64,000 nucleotides of DNA from Paraglaciecola arctica BSs20135 (GTDB taxonomy: Bacteria > Pseudomonadota > Gammaproteobacteria > Enterobacterales > Alteromonadaceae): the NCBI RefSeq assembly GCF_000314995.1, contig NZ_BAEO01000006.1:1-64000 (forward strand). Direction: 5' to 3'. The notes under the pieces are model-generated. The model was not told the origin of the DNA. It was given only the letters and a program-made list of their open reading frames with translations, and made no database searches. A program made the position numbers and the translations under genes. Positions 26,625-35,496 of this stretch are shown here, in pieces; the stretch's first letter is position 1, and each line of letters opens with the position of its first letter.

Positions 26625-27476
26625 CTAAGACTCCTCCCATCTTTCAGCCAACTTAGTCATAGTATATTTTTGGGTAAGTAAATCTTGATTTGGGATACTC
26701 AATTGTAGGCCTTCTTTATTTTCAATAATGGTATTCACTGTACTGACCTGAACAACATTTCCGAGAAAACCATCAAATTCGATTTCATCACCTGGTAATA
26801 GCTGTTCTCTAGCATAAATGCCTGACACTATGCTGTTAGCTATGGCTTTAGTTCCTAATCCTAAGGCCAAGGCTAGGGCAATACCCATGCTTGCTATTAA
26901 TACTGTGAAAATAGTGTTTAACAGTTCAGTTTCTAACTGCAGTTGACCAACAACCAACGAAAAGGTAATAAATAACACCAATATTTGCAGTATACGTGCT
27001 GCAGCATCACCGTACTCAATACCCATGTTTTCAAAAGACGCTGCGACTTGTGTTTTGCCTGCTCTTGCTATAAATAACCCGATTAAAGCAATTACCACTG
27101 CGCCAACCAGTTTAGGTAGATACAACACAAACTCATCTAAGATGGACGAAAGCCTATCCAACCCTAGTGTGTCTGCCCCCACAACAAAAATCATTAAAAT
27201 AAGAAATAGATAAAGGGCCTGTCCTACAATAAATGATGGAGTGGCTTTAAAACCTAAGGTTTTAAAGCCCTTCTCAATGCCAAGCATGTCGCAAAGAGTA
27301 TTAAACCCGAGTTTCTCAATAACCTTGGCAAACCATTTTGTAATCACTTTAGATACAATAAGTCCAATAAAAATAATTATTATAGTCGCGATCAGATTAG
27401 GCAAAAATCCGGCAATTTCTGTCCAAAACCGGGAAAATGCATTGCTAAACGATTGTGTCCAAATGTCGATGTTCAT
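26625..27476 (-). CDS. MscS-type channel with TM-helix repeats
   Basis: A 283-residue channel-like protein. It has four to five membrane segments with TM-helix repeat motifs (FLPNLIATIIIIFIGLIVSK, LPKLVGAVVIALIGLFIARA), then a pore helix with GIALALALGLGTKAIANSIV and a short MscS beta domain (LPGDEIEFDGFLGNVVQVST). It lacks the long C-terminal alpha-beta cage of classical MscS, as in small CmpX-like members. It is probably co-transcribed with the ECF sigma gene that follows it by 12 bases. Confidence 0.88.
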   Translation of the reverse strand: MNIDIWTQSFSNAFSRFWTEIAGFLPNLIATIIIIFIGLIVSKVITKWFAKVIEKLGFNTLCDMLGIEKGFKTLGFKATPSFIVGQALYLFLILMIFVVGADTLGLDRLSSILDEFVLYLPKLVGAVVIALIGLFIARAGKTQVAASFENMGIEYGDAAARILQILVLFITFSLVVGQLQLETELLNTIFTVLIASMGIALALALGLGTKAIANSIVSGIYAREQLLPGDEIEFDGFLGNVVQVSTVNTIIENKEGLQLSIPNQDLLTQKYTMTKLAERWEES

Positions 27477-27518
27477 GTCAGTACTCCATTTTTAAGTGAT
27501 GTGTAATATCAATTTTTG

Positions 27519-27755
27519 TTATTTTTGTGACTTTTTTTGCTGTTGATGTAAGTTCATTCTACGCCTCGCGGAATATGCGGACGCACCAAAACCTAACAAA
27601 ACAACCCAACACCAACCAACAAAAAGGCCCGCAACATCCTTGAATGCAGTAACATTAGAGGATTTTTTAAGTACCCGCTCTAAGGCTTTATTCTCATCAG
27701 TGACAGGGGTACTTTCGCTCAACAGCTTTTTTAATTGTGTTTCATCAGGACTCAT
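27519..27755 (-). CDS. Small single-pass membrane protein
   Basis: A 78-residue protein with a charged N-terminal half (MSPDETQLKKLLSESTPV), one membrane segment (GLFVGWCWVVLLGFGASAY) and a basic tail (RRRMNLHQQQKKSQK), so the C-terminus is cytoplasmic. A strong GGTGGAG ribosome site lies seven bases before the ATG. It is 42 bases upstream of the MscS-type gene on the same strand and may be a channel accessory subunit or regulator, but no family is recognised. Confidence 0.7.
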   Translation of the reverse strand: MSPDETQLKKLLSESTPVTDENKALERVLKKSSNVTAFKDVAGLFVGWCWVVLLGFGASAYSARRRMNLHQQQKKSQK

Positions 27756-27782
27756 GGATGCTCTCCACCTAAAGATAAAAAA

Positions 27783-27805
27783 GGGCTAATCACAGTGATT
27801 AGCCC
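27783..27805 (-). terminator. Intrinsic terminator of the 41-residue gene
   Basis: A perfect 10-base stem GGGCTAATCA / TGATTAGCCC with a three-base loop is followed, reading the minus strand, by six T. The stem contains the TAG stop of the small ORF. It insulates that gene from the 78-residue gene just downstream. Confidence 0.85.
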
Positions 27806-27911
27806 TAGCGTTTGATAACTTGATATTCCACTCGGCGCTAACGGTATGACAGGACCTGATTAGCTTTGCATCATGAAAGTACTTAATTGCATCAATAATT
27901 GTTTTTTTCAT
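27786..27911 (-). CDS. 41-residue small protein
   Basis: A short ORF encoding MKKTIIDAIKYFHDAKLIRS followed by CHTVSAEWNIKLSNARANHC and a final Asp. It has a GAGG ribosome site four bases before the ATG. A strong minus-strand terminator hairpin overlaps its last codons and stop. Having both a good start and a dedicated terminator is strong evidence for a monocistronic small gene. The sequence is probably an amphipathic helix with two Cys; function unknown. Confidence 0.6.
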   Translation of the reverse strand: MKKTIIDAIKYFHDAKLIRSCHTVSAEWNIKLSNARANHCD

Positions 27912-28083
27912 GTTTCCTCAAATGTCTATAAACAGGTTTAAAGGCGTTCACTTGTATAGACTAACCAAAGTAGTGAGAAGTCACATTTATAAAAAACTAA
28001 TTTAATACACTTGTTTGTGACTATTTGTTGTTCCATCAGGTCTAACTAGTTAACTCAATTTATATTAGGTTGATTAAAGTTTT

Positions 28084-28197
28084 AGCGCACTGGAAACAAG
28101 GCAAAACAGTTTACCCCTTCTGAAAAATGCCGCTGTTTTTTAATAAAGCGATTTATCGTTGAATTAAACAGGCTTATTAATCCAGTGCGCTTTTTTA
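28084..28197 (+). ncRNA. Candidate structured RNA closed by 11-base inverted repeat
   Basis: AGCGCACTGGA (28084-28094) and TCCAGTGCGCT (28181-28191) are perfect inverted repeats 86 bases apart, and the right arm runs into TTTTTT on the plus strand only. The interior holds a second stem (AAACAG near 28103, CTGTTT near 28132). Neighbouring genes are on the minus strand, so this is not their terminator. The shape, a long closed rod ending in a T tract, fits a small RNA of about 110 bases; I do not recognise a family. Confidence 0.45.
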
Positions 28198-28212
28198 TAG
28201 TCAGTGTGAATA

Positions 28213-29040
28213 TTAAGCCTTAGCACCCTGCTTATTAAGCTCCTTGTACCAAAGTGTCATGAAGTCCTTCGTCAATTTATGTTCAATCTCAAGGGCTTTT
28301 TCAATCGGACAAAACAAAGTGAAACTAGCTTTGAATTCTCCTAGTTCAGTGGTACCAAAGTGGATTTCTGGCTCTGGACCAGAGACCTGTGCATCTAATT
28401 TTCTTTCAATGATTGAATTATAGCGCCCTGCAATTTCACTAAAACCCTCACAATAATGTTTAGCTTTGTTGGTTAGTGTTTCGTATATAGAGTACGGGTT
28501 AAGGCTTTCTTTACGGACAATCAAAAAATGATGGGTGACATAACGTTTGCTAAAGTTTAAGTTTTTTATAGGGCTTGTGATCAGCTTATTATTAGGGATA
28601 TAAACTGTCTTCCTTGAAAACTGGTAAGTATGAATATCAATTTCATGTATCGTAGTTTTGATCCAGTCTGTTTCAGCCACTTCGCCGAAATATTCACCCA
28701 CTTGGATCCAATCACCTATCTTAAATGGCCTTGTAGTGACGAGATAGAAAAAGCCGATTACACATTGAATAAACTCCCTAGTTGCAATCACAATAGCTAC
28801 AGCAAAAGCGGCAATCGACAATGCGAAATTCTGAATTTCAGCGGCCCATGTAAATAGCAATAAAAACATCATAATAAAATTAATAAAGTGTTTGATGTTA
28901 TGTGACGTGTTTCTAACGTCCTTGGCTTTTTTAATTGAGCGATCCGACGCCAATTTATCAACGAGCGCTTTCAAGCCAAATGCGATGCTGATAACTATTA
29001 AAGAAACAAAAACAGGATGAAGCATTATATTAGTGAACAT
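28213..29040 (-). CDS. MscS-family channel
   Basis: A 275-residue MscS-type protein with three or so membrane segments (LHPVFVSLIVISIAFGLKAL, IKHFINFIMMFLLLFTWAAE, IAAFAVAIVIATREFIQCVI). The beta domain contains RPFKIGDWIQVGEYFGEVAE and FSRKTVYIPNNKLITSPIKN, and the C-terminal domain is complete. Its pore helix is less glycine-rich than in the first mscS-type gene, so conductance or gating may differ. It lies 79 bases downstream of the start region of the mgtE group on the same strand and may be co-transcribed with it. Confidence 0.9.
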   Translation of the reverse strand: MFTNIMLHPVFVSLIVISIAFGLKALVDKLASDRSIKKAKDVRNTSHNIKHFINFIMMFLLLFTWAAEIQNFALSIAAFAVAIVIATREFIQCVIGFFYLVTTRPFKIGDWIQVGEYFGEVAETDWIKTTIHEIDIHTYQFSRKTVYIPNNKLITSPIKNLNFSKRYVTHHFLIVRKESLNPYSIYETLTNKAKHYCEGFSEIAGRYNSIIERKLDAQVSGPEPEIHFGTTELGEFKASFTLFCPIEKALEIEHKLTKDFMTLWYKELNKQGAKA

Positions 29041-29118
29041 AGATCCCTAATGAGTGTGAGTGTAGGTTAATTCGAATAACAATCAGTGAAACAGTTGAAT
29101 CAATTAAATTATCATCAT

Positions 29119-30444
29119 TTAGCCTCTTGGCAACATATCTGAGAGTAATAACGCTATTCCCAAAAAAGACATAAATCCCGCGATGTCTGTAATAGTTGTT
29201 AACACAATGGATGACGATTGCGCTGGATCCATCCCGAACTTTTTAAGCGCTATAGGCACCACCGCGCCTGCACTACCTGCAATTAATAAAGATGAGATCA
29301 TCGCCAAACCAATGACCATTGCAAGCCCTAGTGATTGACTCCAAAAAAATACGGCAATGGAGCAAGTAACCGCAATTGCCACTCCGTTAAGAAGTCCTGT
29401 GGTCATTTCTTTAATGAGGACTTTGCGCCATTGTTTGGTGGTTATCTCCCTTAATGTTAGCCCTCGCATAGTAACGGCAAGTGCTTGTGCACCCGCATTA
29501 CCTGATTGGCCTGCTGCAACAGGCAGTAAAATAGCAAGAGCAGTAATTTCTGAGATCAAACCTTCAAAAGCGCCCACTACAGCCGCAGCGGCAAAGGCAG
29601 TCAGTAAATTAATTTGTAACCAAGGCATACGTTTTTTAAAGGCAAACCAACTACTCGATAATGCTCGCTCATCTTTGCTCACACCCACCATAGTTTGCAT
29701 ATCTGACGCTAGATCTTCTTTGGTTGTTTGATACACGTCAAAAAATCTAATAAATCCCAATATTTGCTGATGAGCATCCAAAACGGGGATTGCTTGGCAA
29801 CGATATCCTTCAAACTTCTCAATCACCAGATCTTTGTTATCCAAAGCATTGAGTGTGGTTTTAAGCGGTTTTGCCAATGATAAAAGCGTCGTGTTAGGGC
29901 TGGCTTTTAACAGATCGGCCAAATCCACTTCACCAATTAGTATTTGTTCGTTATCTTGCACATACAATACATCTTGCCCCGTAAACGTTCTTTGTTTCAG
30001 GGCATTTATTGCTTGGGTGGCTTTTAAATCCTGATAAAAGACATTGACTTGCCTAGTCATTAATCGAGCGGCACTGTCATCTGGATAAGTTAACAATTCT
30101 TTTAGTTCTTCTACTAAATTGCTAGATAAAAGCGTAAATATCTCGTCACGCTGTTCATCTGATTGCCTGCTAATTAAAGCCGCGGCAAGATGGCTATCCA
30201 TTTGACTCAACAAGTTAACCGAATACTCTCGACTAAAACCAGCGAAAATAATATCAGCGGCGCCAGCAGGAATGTATCTCCAGAGACCCAGAACTGTTAA
30301 GACAGGTTGTTGCTGCAATATTTCTGATACGTCTTGAGCATCAAATGTTTCTAAATATCGAGCACTTTTAAGTGGATAATTAAGCAAGAACTCATGGCTT
30401 AACTGGTTAGTCGCTTCTTCAACCGTCTTTGGTGCTGATAACAT
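29119..30444 (-). CDS. mgtE: MgtE-family magnesium transporter
   Basis: A 441-residue transporter with the three MgtE parts: a helical N-domain (~1-135), a CBS pair (~135-255) and five membrane segments (~275-441). The pore-lining segments INLLTAFAAAAVVGAFEG, PVAAGQSGNAGAQALAVTMR and DPAQSSSIVLTTITDIAGF match the family, including the Asp that binds Mg2+. The N and CBS domains act as a Mg2+-sensing gate. It sits 26 bases downstream of a gene that encodes only the N and CBS parts of the same family. Confidence 0.92.
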   Translation of the reverse strand: MLSAPKTVEEATNQLSHEFLLNYPLKSARYLETFDAQDVSEILQQQPVLTVLGLWRYIPAGAADIIFAGFSREYSVNLLSQMDSHLAAALISRQSDEQRDEIFTLLSSNLVEELKELLTYPDDSAARLMTRQVNVFYQDLKATQAINALKQRTFTGQDVLYVQDNEQILIGEVDLADLLKASPNTTLLSLAKPLKTTLNALDNKDLVIEKFEGYRCQAIPVLDAHQQILGFIRFFDVYQTTKEDLASDMQTMVGVSKDERALSSSWFAFKKRMPWLQINLLTAFAAAAVVGAFEGLISEITALAILLPVAAGQSGNAGAQALAVTMRGLTLREITTKQWRKVLIKEMTTGLLNGVAIAVTCSIAVFFWSQSLGLAMVIGLAMISSLLIAGSAGAVVPIALKKFGMDPAQSSSIVLTTITDIAGFMSFLGIALLLSDMLPRG

Positions 30445-30470
30445 AGAGGTTCTCCTTAAAGGGTCTAAAG

Positions 30471-31295
30471 TCAGTGTTTAAGGGGTTTAGTATCAATAAA
30501 TAATTCAGATATTGAACGAAGTACGTCGCTATAGGTGCTTACCACTTCCCCGGTTAACGAGCGTTTATTACTTGTAGTTTCTTTATGGCGGGCAATAGCG
30601 GCCCGTAAATCATAATGGCGTAGAATACCGATAAACTCTTGTTTACGGTTAACCACAGCTATTGAATCGGTTTTTTGCCATATATCCATAACTATCACTG
30701 TACTGACGTCTGATAATCCATTTACAGTACTGACACTACTACAAGTTAAGGCAGAAATAAGGTCTGAAGCAGGCGCTCGTAGCAAGTCAAAAATAGAAAT
30801 TTTACTTACTAGTTGTCGTTTTCGATTAACGATTAAGACTTGGTGATCCTCAAAATAAGTTTGTTTTCTAACCCTCAGCATTGCCTCTTCTACTGTCATT
30901 TGACTATCTATTACTAAAACGTTGGTTTCAATCAAGGTCCCAACGGTATTTTCAGGGTAACTAATCAACAACTTACACAGTGCCTGTCTGCTTTTTGGTA
31001 ATAGTTCAATTAATGACCTTCGGGCTTCAACATTTATATAGCGTAATATTGCAGCAATGTCCGCCATTTCGAGTAATTCAAAAAGTTCGCTATTAAAGTC
31101 TGTTGACGACTTTGTTATTATATTTGCAGATGCTCTTGGCAACATTGCATAAATAACCTTACTGGCTACCGATATTGGTACTTTTTGTAATAAGGCCGCG
31201 GCACTGGCAGAACCCATAATGTCTAACTTGCGTGCCGCAGCAACAGGCTCTTCTTTAAAGAATTGAATAGTCAGTTTTAAATTGTTATTTGCCAT
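30471..31295 (-). CDS. MgtE N-domain/CBS protein lacking the transporter part
   Basis: A 274-residue soluble protein resembling the cytoplasmic half of MgtE. It has a superhelical N-domain (~15-125; IMGSASAAALLQKVPISVAS) and a CBS pair (~130-250; PENTVGTLIETNVLVIDSQM, KTDSIAVVNRKQEFIGILRH), and ends where the membrane part would begin. The end is natural and the next gene follows directly. It is placed 26 bases before full-length mgtE and 11 bases after an MscS-type gene, so it may be a regulatory subunit that competes or hetero-oligomerises with MgtE. That role is inference. Confidence 0.8.
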   Translation of the reverse strand: MANNNLKLTIQFFKEEPVAAARKLDIMGSASAAALLQKVPISVASKVIYAMLPRASANIITKSSTDFNSELFELLEMADIAAILRYINVEARRSLIELLPKSRQALCKLLISYPENTVGTLIETNVLVIDSQMTVEEAMLRVRKQTYFEDHQVLIVNRKRQLVSKISIFDLLRAPASDLISALTCSSVSTVNGLSDVSTVIVMDIWQKTDSIAVVNRKQEFIGILRHYDLRAAIARHKETTSNKRSLTGEVVSTYSDVLRSISELFIDTKPLKH

Positions 31296-31306
31296 TAAAA
31301 TTCGCC

Positions 31307-32188
31307 TTATTCTGACAGCTTAGTTGGCTTAGTTGCTTCAGATGCCGCTGGGATGCGCTCAACAATAACGCTAATGCCTTGTTTTTCTTCCATACAAACA
31401 CGAGCAGGAATAAGCACTCGCCCCTGTTCTGTTTCAATTAGTAACATAGTGGCAGTGATATCAACTAAGGTGCCTTCAGTACCTGCTATTTTCAGGTATT
31501 CGTTGATACGAAAATGATTCTTGGCCTGTTTGGCTGCAATAATATTGGCTACAAATGAGTTACTACCCATCCCAAAGGCAAGTGCCATACCAAAGAGTAA
31601 AACGCCTACTACAACAATAATAAAGGTGGTGATAAATTGAATATTTATCCCTAGTTGTTCAACACTAACGACTATAGAAACAAAAAAAATCGAGAATTTA
31701 GCAATGCTGCCAAGGGATGAAGGTTGCTTAAATGAAGAGTTTTCAGCGGCACTTTCAACCATCACAGCAACAAAATTACCCAATAGATACCCAGCTAAAA
31801 CAATGAACACTGCAGCCAACATCTGGGGAATATAGCCTAGAAGTGCATTTAACCAAGAAGAGAAAAAATCCAGCCCGAGACTAGAAGTGGCTGCTGCAAT
31901 AAAAAACAACATTACTACCCAAAAAACAGTCTTGCTAATCACTAACGCATGGGACAATTTAATTTCAGTAACCTTAGTAGATGTCACTTCACGCGCAGCT
32001 TTTTGCCACATTCTGCTTATAAACCTAACTGTGGTAAGCGTTAGTTTGCTGCAAACCCAAGCAATAACCCAGCCTAATAAAATAAGAAACAATGCGCTAA
32101 TGAGCTGAGGTACATGCGTAACCAAATAGTTATTGAGTTGCTCATAACTAGTAGATAACGCCGATTGCCAATTGTTTTGAGATGCCAT
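31307..32188 (-). CDS. MscS-type channel, first gene of the mgtE operon
   Basis: A 293-residue channel-like protein with TM-helix repeats (HVPQLISALFLILLGWVIAW, IPQMLAAVFIVLAGYLLGNF) and a pore helix FGMALAFGMGSNSFVANIIA, followed by a short beta domain (FRINEYLKIAGTEGTLVDIT). It resembles the gene at 26625 in domain plan. Tight spacing to the MgtE-like genes (11 and 26 bases) suggests one transcription unit coupling tension or ionic strength to Mg2+ entry. Confidence 0.87.
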   Translation of the reverse strand: MASQNNWQSALSTSYEQLNNYLVTHVPQLISALFLILLGWVIAWVCSKLTLTTVRFISRMWQKAAREVTSTKVTEIKLSHALVISKTVFWVVMLFFIAAATSSLGLDFFSSWLNALLGYIPQMLAAVFIVLAGYLLGNFVAVMVESAAENSSFKQPSSLGSIAKFSIFFVSIVVSVEQLGINIQFITTFIIVVVGVLLFGMALAFGMGSNSFVANIIAAKQAKNHFRINEYLKIAGTEGTLVDITATMLLIETEQGRVLIPARVCMEEKQGISVIVERIPAASEATKPTKLSE

Positions 32189-32442
32189 TTTCGATTTCCT
32201 TCCGATCTATACTTTTAGATACATTGTATTGACACATAATAGGTAAAATTAGTCACTTTATGGCTAACATTTTTTAGACAAACTGCAATTAAACAAACCA
32301 GACTAGATAGCTTGGGTGATATTTTGCAGGAAATATGTGACTAATATAGAAGTGCATTAGTCTACATTTTATACTCGTTATAGAATTATCAGCCTACATA
32401 TCAAGCTTTTATCCGATTCACATTATTTTTAGAGATATTCCA

Positions 32443-33483
32443 ATGACTTACGACATACTAATTTGGATCGGAATTGCGTTATGCGTAACTCAATCAGCTA
32501 TTTTTTCTGGATTAAATCTAGCATTTTTCAGTTTAAGTAGATTACAACTAGAAGTGGAAGCTAAACAAGGCAATAAGAGTGCTATCGTTATTTTATCCAT
32601 GCGTGAGGACTCCAATTTTTTACTGTCAACCGTGCTTTGGGGTAATGTTTCAATCAATGTATTATTAACGATTTTGTCTGGTTCGGTGCTCACAGGCATT
32701 TCCGCTTTTTTATTTTCAACTTTCGTTATTACATTTTTAGGTGAAATATTCCCACAGGCCTATTTTTCAAGAAACGCTCTACAAGTCGCTTCAAAATTAA
32801 CGCCGGTGATCAAGTTTTATCAAATTCTGTTGTTCCCAGTTGCCAAGCTAAGCGCTTTAATATTGGATGGTTGGTTGGGTAAAGAAGGCATTACATACCT
32901 GCGAGAAAAGCAGTTGGCGGCCATTATAAAAGCACATATTGATTCCGATGATACTGATATGGAACAAGTTCAAGGACGAGGAGCTCTTAACTTTTTGCAA
33001 GTTGAAAACATTACAGTAGTTGAAGAAGGTGAACTTCTTGATCCTGATAGCATTATTACCATGCCAAGCAAATTAGACTTCCCAATATTACCGACTTATG
33101 GCAGCGCTGAGTTTGGTAAGTTTGTTAAACAAGTTGATCACTCTGGACACAAATGGGTATTGATTCAAAGTGAAAAAAACGAACCGCTTTTAATGCTCGA
33201 TGCAGACGGCTTTGTACGTTCGACAACTAATGAAAATGAAATCACAGACCCCTACTCTTTTTGTCATAGACCCATAGTTATTACTGATCCAACTTGCTCA
33301 CTGGGCGAAGCTATGCAAAAACTAAAGTCTGTACATGATTCAGAGCCAACTTCAGATGCTGTATTGCACACTGATGTTATTGTCGTTTGGACTGATATGC
33401 CTCATCGTGTCATTACTGGAGCAGATATACTCGGCCGGCTATTAAAAGGGATAGGACAGGAAAAACATGTCTCGCAAAGTTAG
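32443..33483 (+). CDS. DUF21/CNNM-type membrane protein
   Basis: A 346-residue protein with a DUF21 membrane domain (~1-170): ILIWIGIALCVTQSAIFSGL, NLAFFSLSRLQLEVEAKQGN, VITFLGEIFPQAYFSR. A CBS-like cytoplasmic region follows (~190-340). The family (CorC/CNNM relatives) is tied to Mg2+ or Na+ handling. The C-terminal CorC_HlyC domain of longer members is absent. It is divergent from the MscS-mgtE operon across 254 bases and precedes a SulP gene by 92 bases on the same strand. Confidence 0.85.
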   Translation: MTYDILIWIGIALCVTQSAIFSGLNLAFFSLSRLQLEVEAKQGNKSAIVILSMREDSNFLLSTVLWGNVSINVLLTILSGSVLTGISAFLFSTFVITFLGEIFPQAYFSRNALQVASKLTPVIKFYQILLFPVAKLSALILDGWLGKEGITYLREKQLAAIIKAHIDSDDTDMEQVQGRGALNFLQVENITVVEEGELLDPDSIITMPSKLDFPILPTYGSAEFGKFVKQVDHSGHKWVLIQSEKNEPLLMLDADGFVRSTTNENEITDPYSFCHRPIVITDPTCSLGEAMQKLKSVHDSEPTSDAVLHTDVIVVWTDMPHRVITGADILGRLLKGIGQEKHVSQS

Positions 33484-33575
33484 GTATGTTCTAACCAAAA
33501 AATGACTAGGTCCAAATGAGTTGTATAGAGAACCAATAGCGACATTTAGAAAATATTAGAAAGAAGGAATTAACA

Positions 33576-35291
33576 GTGTTGTCACGTTTGTACACTTTCA
33601 TGCCAGGGTTAAACACCCTGTTTAACTATGAAAGTAAATGGTTTGCTGATGATGTTAAAGCTGCATTGTCAGTTGCAGCAGTCGCATTACCAGTTGCCAT
33701 AGCTTATGCCCAACTCACTGGTGTTAATGCTGCTGTAGGTTTATATTCCTGCGTGCTGCCGATGATGGTATATGCTCTATTTGGCACCTCCAAACAATTG
33801 ATTGTTGGTCCCGATGCTGCGACCTGTGCAGTTATTGCTGCTGTAGTAACACCTTTAGCAGCAGGTGATAGTTTTAAACATTGGCAGTTAGTTATCACCA
33901 TGACGGTTATGACCGGTTTTTGGTGCATAATTGCCAGTCGATTTAAGCTTGGCGTATTAGCAGACTTTTTATCTAAACCTATCTTGATGGGCCTTTTAAA
34001 TGGTGTCGCGATCACTATTATTGTGGGGCAGTTTTCCAAAGTTTTTGGCTTTACTTTCGATGATAAATACTTATTAGAACGTTTGGGAGGTGTTCCCAGT
34101 TATTTATCCCAAGCCCATATTCCAACTGTACTCATGGCAATACTCACAGTTGCCATCTATTTTGCTATGAAACGTCTAAAACCCACTTGGCCCGCTTCGA
34201 TGTTCGCCATAACTTTTGGATCGGCATTAGTTTGGCTTTTTAATTTAGAGCAGTTTGACGTAAAAACCATTGGGATTGTCGACGGTGGATTACCTTTATT
34301 TCAAACACCTAATTTTAATGTAGGCATTATTCGCGAGCTAGTGATGCCTGCACTTAACTTGGCGATAGTGAGTTTTGTAAGCATGATGCTAACCGCTCGC
34401 AGTTTTGCTGCAAAAAATGGCTATGACATTGATGCAGATAAAGAGTTTATGGCCCTGGGCATGGCTAACTTCGCTTCTGCTTTATCACAAGGTTTTGCGG
34501 TGAGTGGCGCAGACTCTCGTACTGCAGTGAATGATGCTAACGGAGGTAAAACACAATTAGTCTCCATTATTGCGGCTTTAATTATCGCCATAATCGCTAT
34601 TTTTCTAACCGCACCTCTTGAATTTATTCCTAGTGCTGCATTGGGTGTAGTGTTGATTATTGCATCTGTGCATCTTTTAGATCTAAAAGCCGTTTGGTTA
34701 TTAAGATTAAAAGACAGGCAAGCATTTTATTTAACCTTGAGTACATTATTTGCAGTGTTGTTTATTGGAGTAATTCCCGGTATTACCCTTGCGGTATTAC
34801 TTGGGTTATTTCAATTTATCCGCACAGTAATGCGTCCTACCGACCATATACTCGGCGTTGATGTTAACGGTGTGGTTAGAAGTCTGGATAGTAGTGATAA
34901 AGCAAAACCGATAGATGGGATTTTTATTTATCGGTTTAATTCACCTTTAACTTATTTTAATTCTAGTTTTTTTAAGCGTCGCTTATTAGAGCAATATGCC
35001 CGACAAAAAGATGACATTCAGTGCGTAATTATTGATGCGGTGCCATGCTTCACCCATTTAGATTTAAGTGTTATGGCAATGTTAGATGATTTAAATACTA
35101 TATTTAGAAAGCGCGGAGTACGTCTTGAACTTGCTGGTAGAAAACGACAGTTACTTGGGTGGTTTGCTAAAGCAGATATTAAATCTGGTAACGATGGCAT
35201 TTATGTTCATTCTGACTTGTATTTAGCGTTGAGGATAAACCAAAGTAAGCAAAAAGCAGATGAAGTAATTCAAGGTAAAAAAACAGGGTGA
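33576..35291 (+). CDS. SulP-family anion permease with STAS domain
   Basis: A 571-residue SulP transporter: ten to fourteen membrane segments (~20-440; ALPVAIAYAQLTGVNAAVGL, FGTSKQLIVGPDAATCAVIA, QGFAVSGADSRTAVNDANGG) and a C-terminal STAS domain (~455-560; FNSSFFKRRLLEQYARQKDD, CVIIDAVPCFTHLDLSVMAM). Substrates in the family are sulfate, bicarbonate or dicarboxylates; the sequence alone does not decide. GTG start with AAGGA eight bases upstream. Length is normal. Confidence 0.92.
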   Translation: MLSRLYTFMPGLNTLFNYESKWFADDVKAALSVAAVALPVAIAYAQLTGVNAAVGLYSCVLPMMVYALFGTSKQLIVGPDAATCAVIAAVVTPLAAGDSFKHWQLVITMTVMTGFWCIIASRFKLGVLADFLSKPILMGLLNGVAITIIVGQFSKVFGFTFDDKYLLERLGGVPSYLSQAHIPTVLMAILTVAIYFAMKRLKPTWPASMFAITFGSALVWLFNLEQFDVKTIGIVDGGLPLFQTPNFNVGIIRELVMPALNLAIVSFVSMMLTARSFAAKNGYDIDADKEFMALGMANFASALSQGFAVSGADSRTAVNDANGGKTQLVSIIAALIIAIIAIFLTAPLEFIPSAALGVVLIIASVHLLDLKAVWLLRLKDRQAFYLTLSTLFAVLFIGVIPGITLAVLLGLFQFIRTVMRPTDHILGVDVNGVVRSLDSSDKAKPIDGIFIYRFNSPLTYFNSSFFKRRLLEQYARQKDDIQCVIIDAVPCFTHLDLSVMAMLDDLNTIFRKRGVRLELAGRKRQLLGWFAKADIKSGNDGIYVHSDLYLALRINQSKQKADEVIQGKKTG

Positions 35292-35496
35292 TTTAGTAAT
35301 TTAATATAAAAGTCAGCCATAGAAAAATAAAATGCATGGGCTCATTTTAATCATTTACTACTATTAAAATGATTAACAGCGCTTAATAGCTGTGCAACAA
35401 ACCATAAGAAATAAACATAAACTTTTGTTTTTAATTGTGACCTATTCTGCAATTAGATCGTCTTAATTAAAGAATTTAATCTAAAAGGTATTCAAA

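Noticed and set aside
29357-29731. 124-codon plus-strand ORF within mgtE
   Set aside because: Antisense to conserved MgtE membrane segments; typical mirror of hydrophobic coding sequence.
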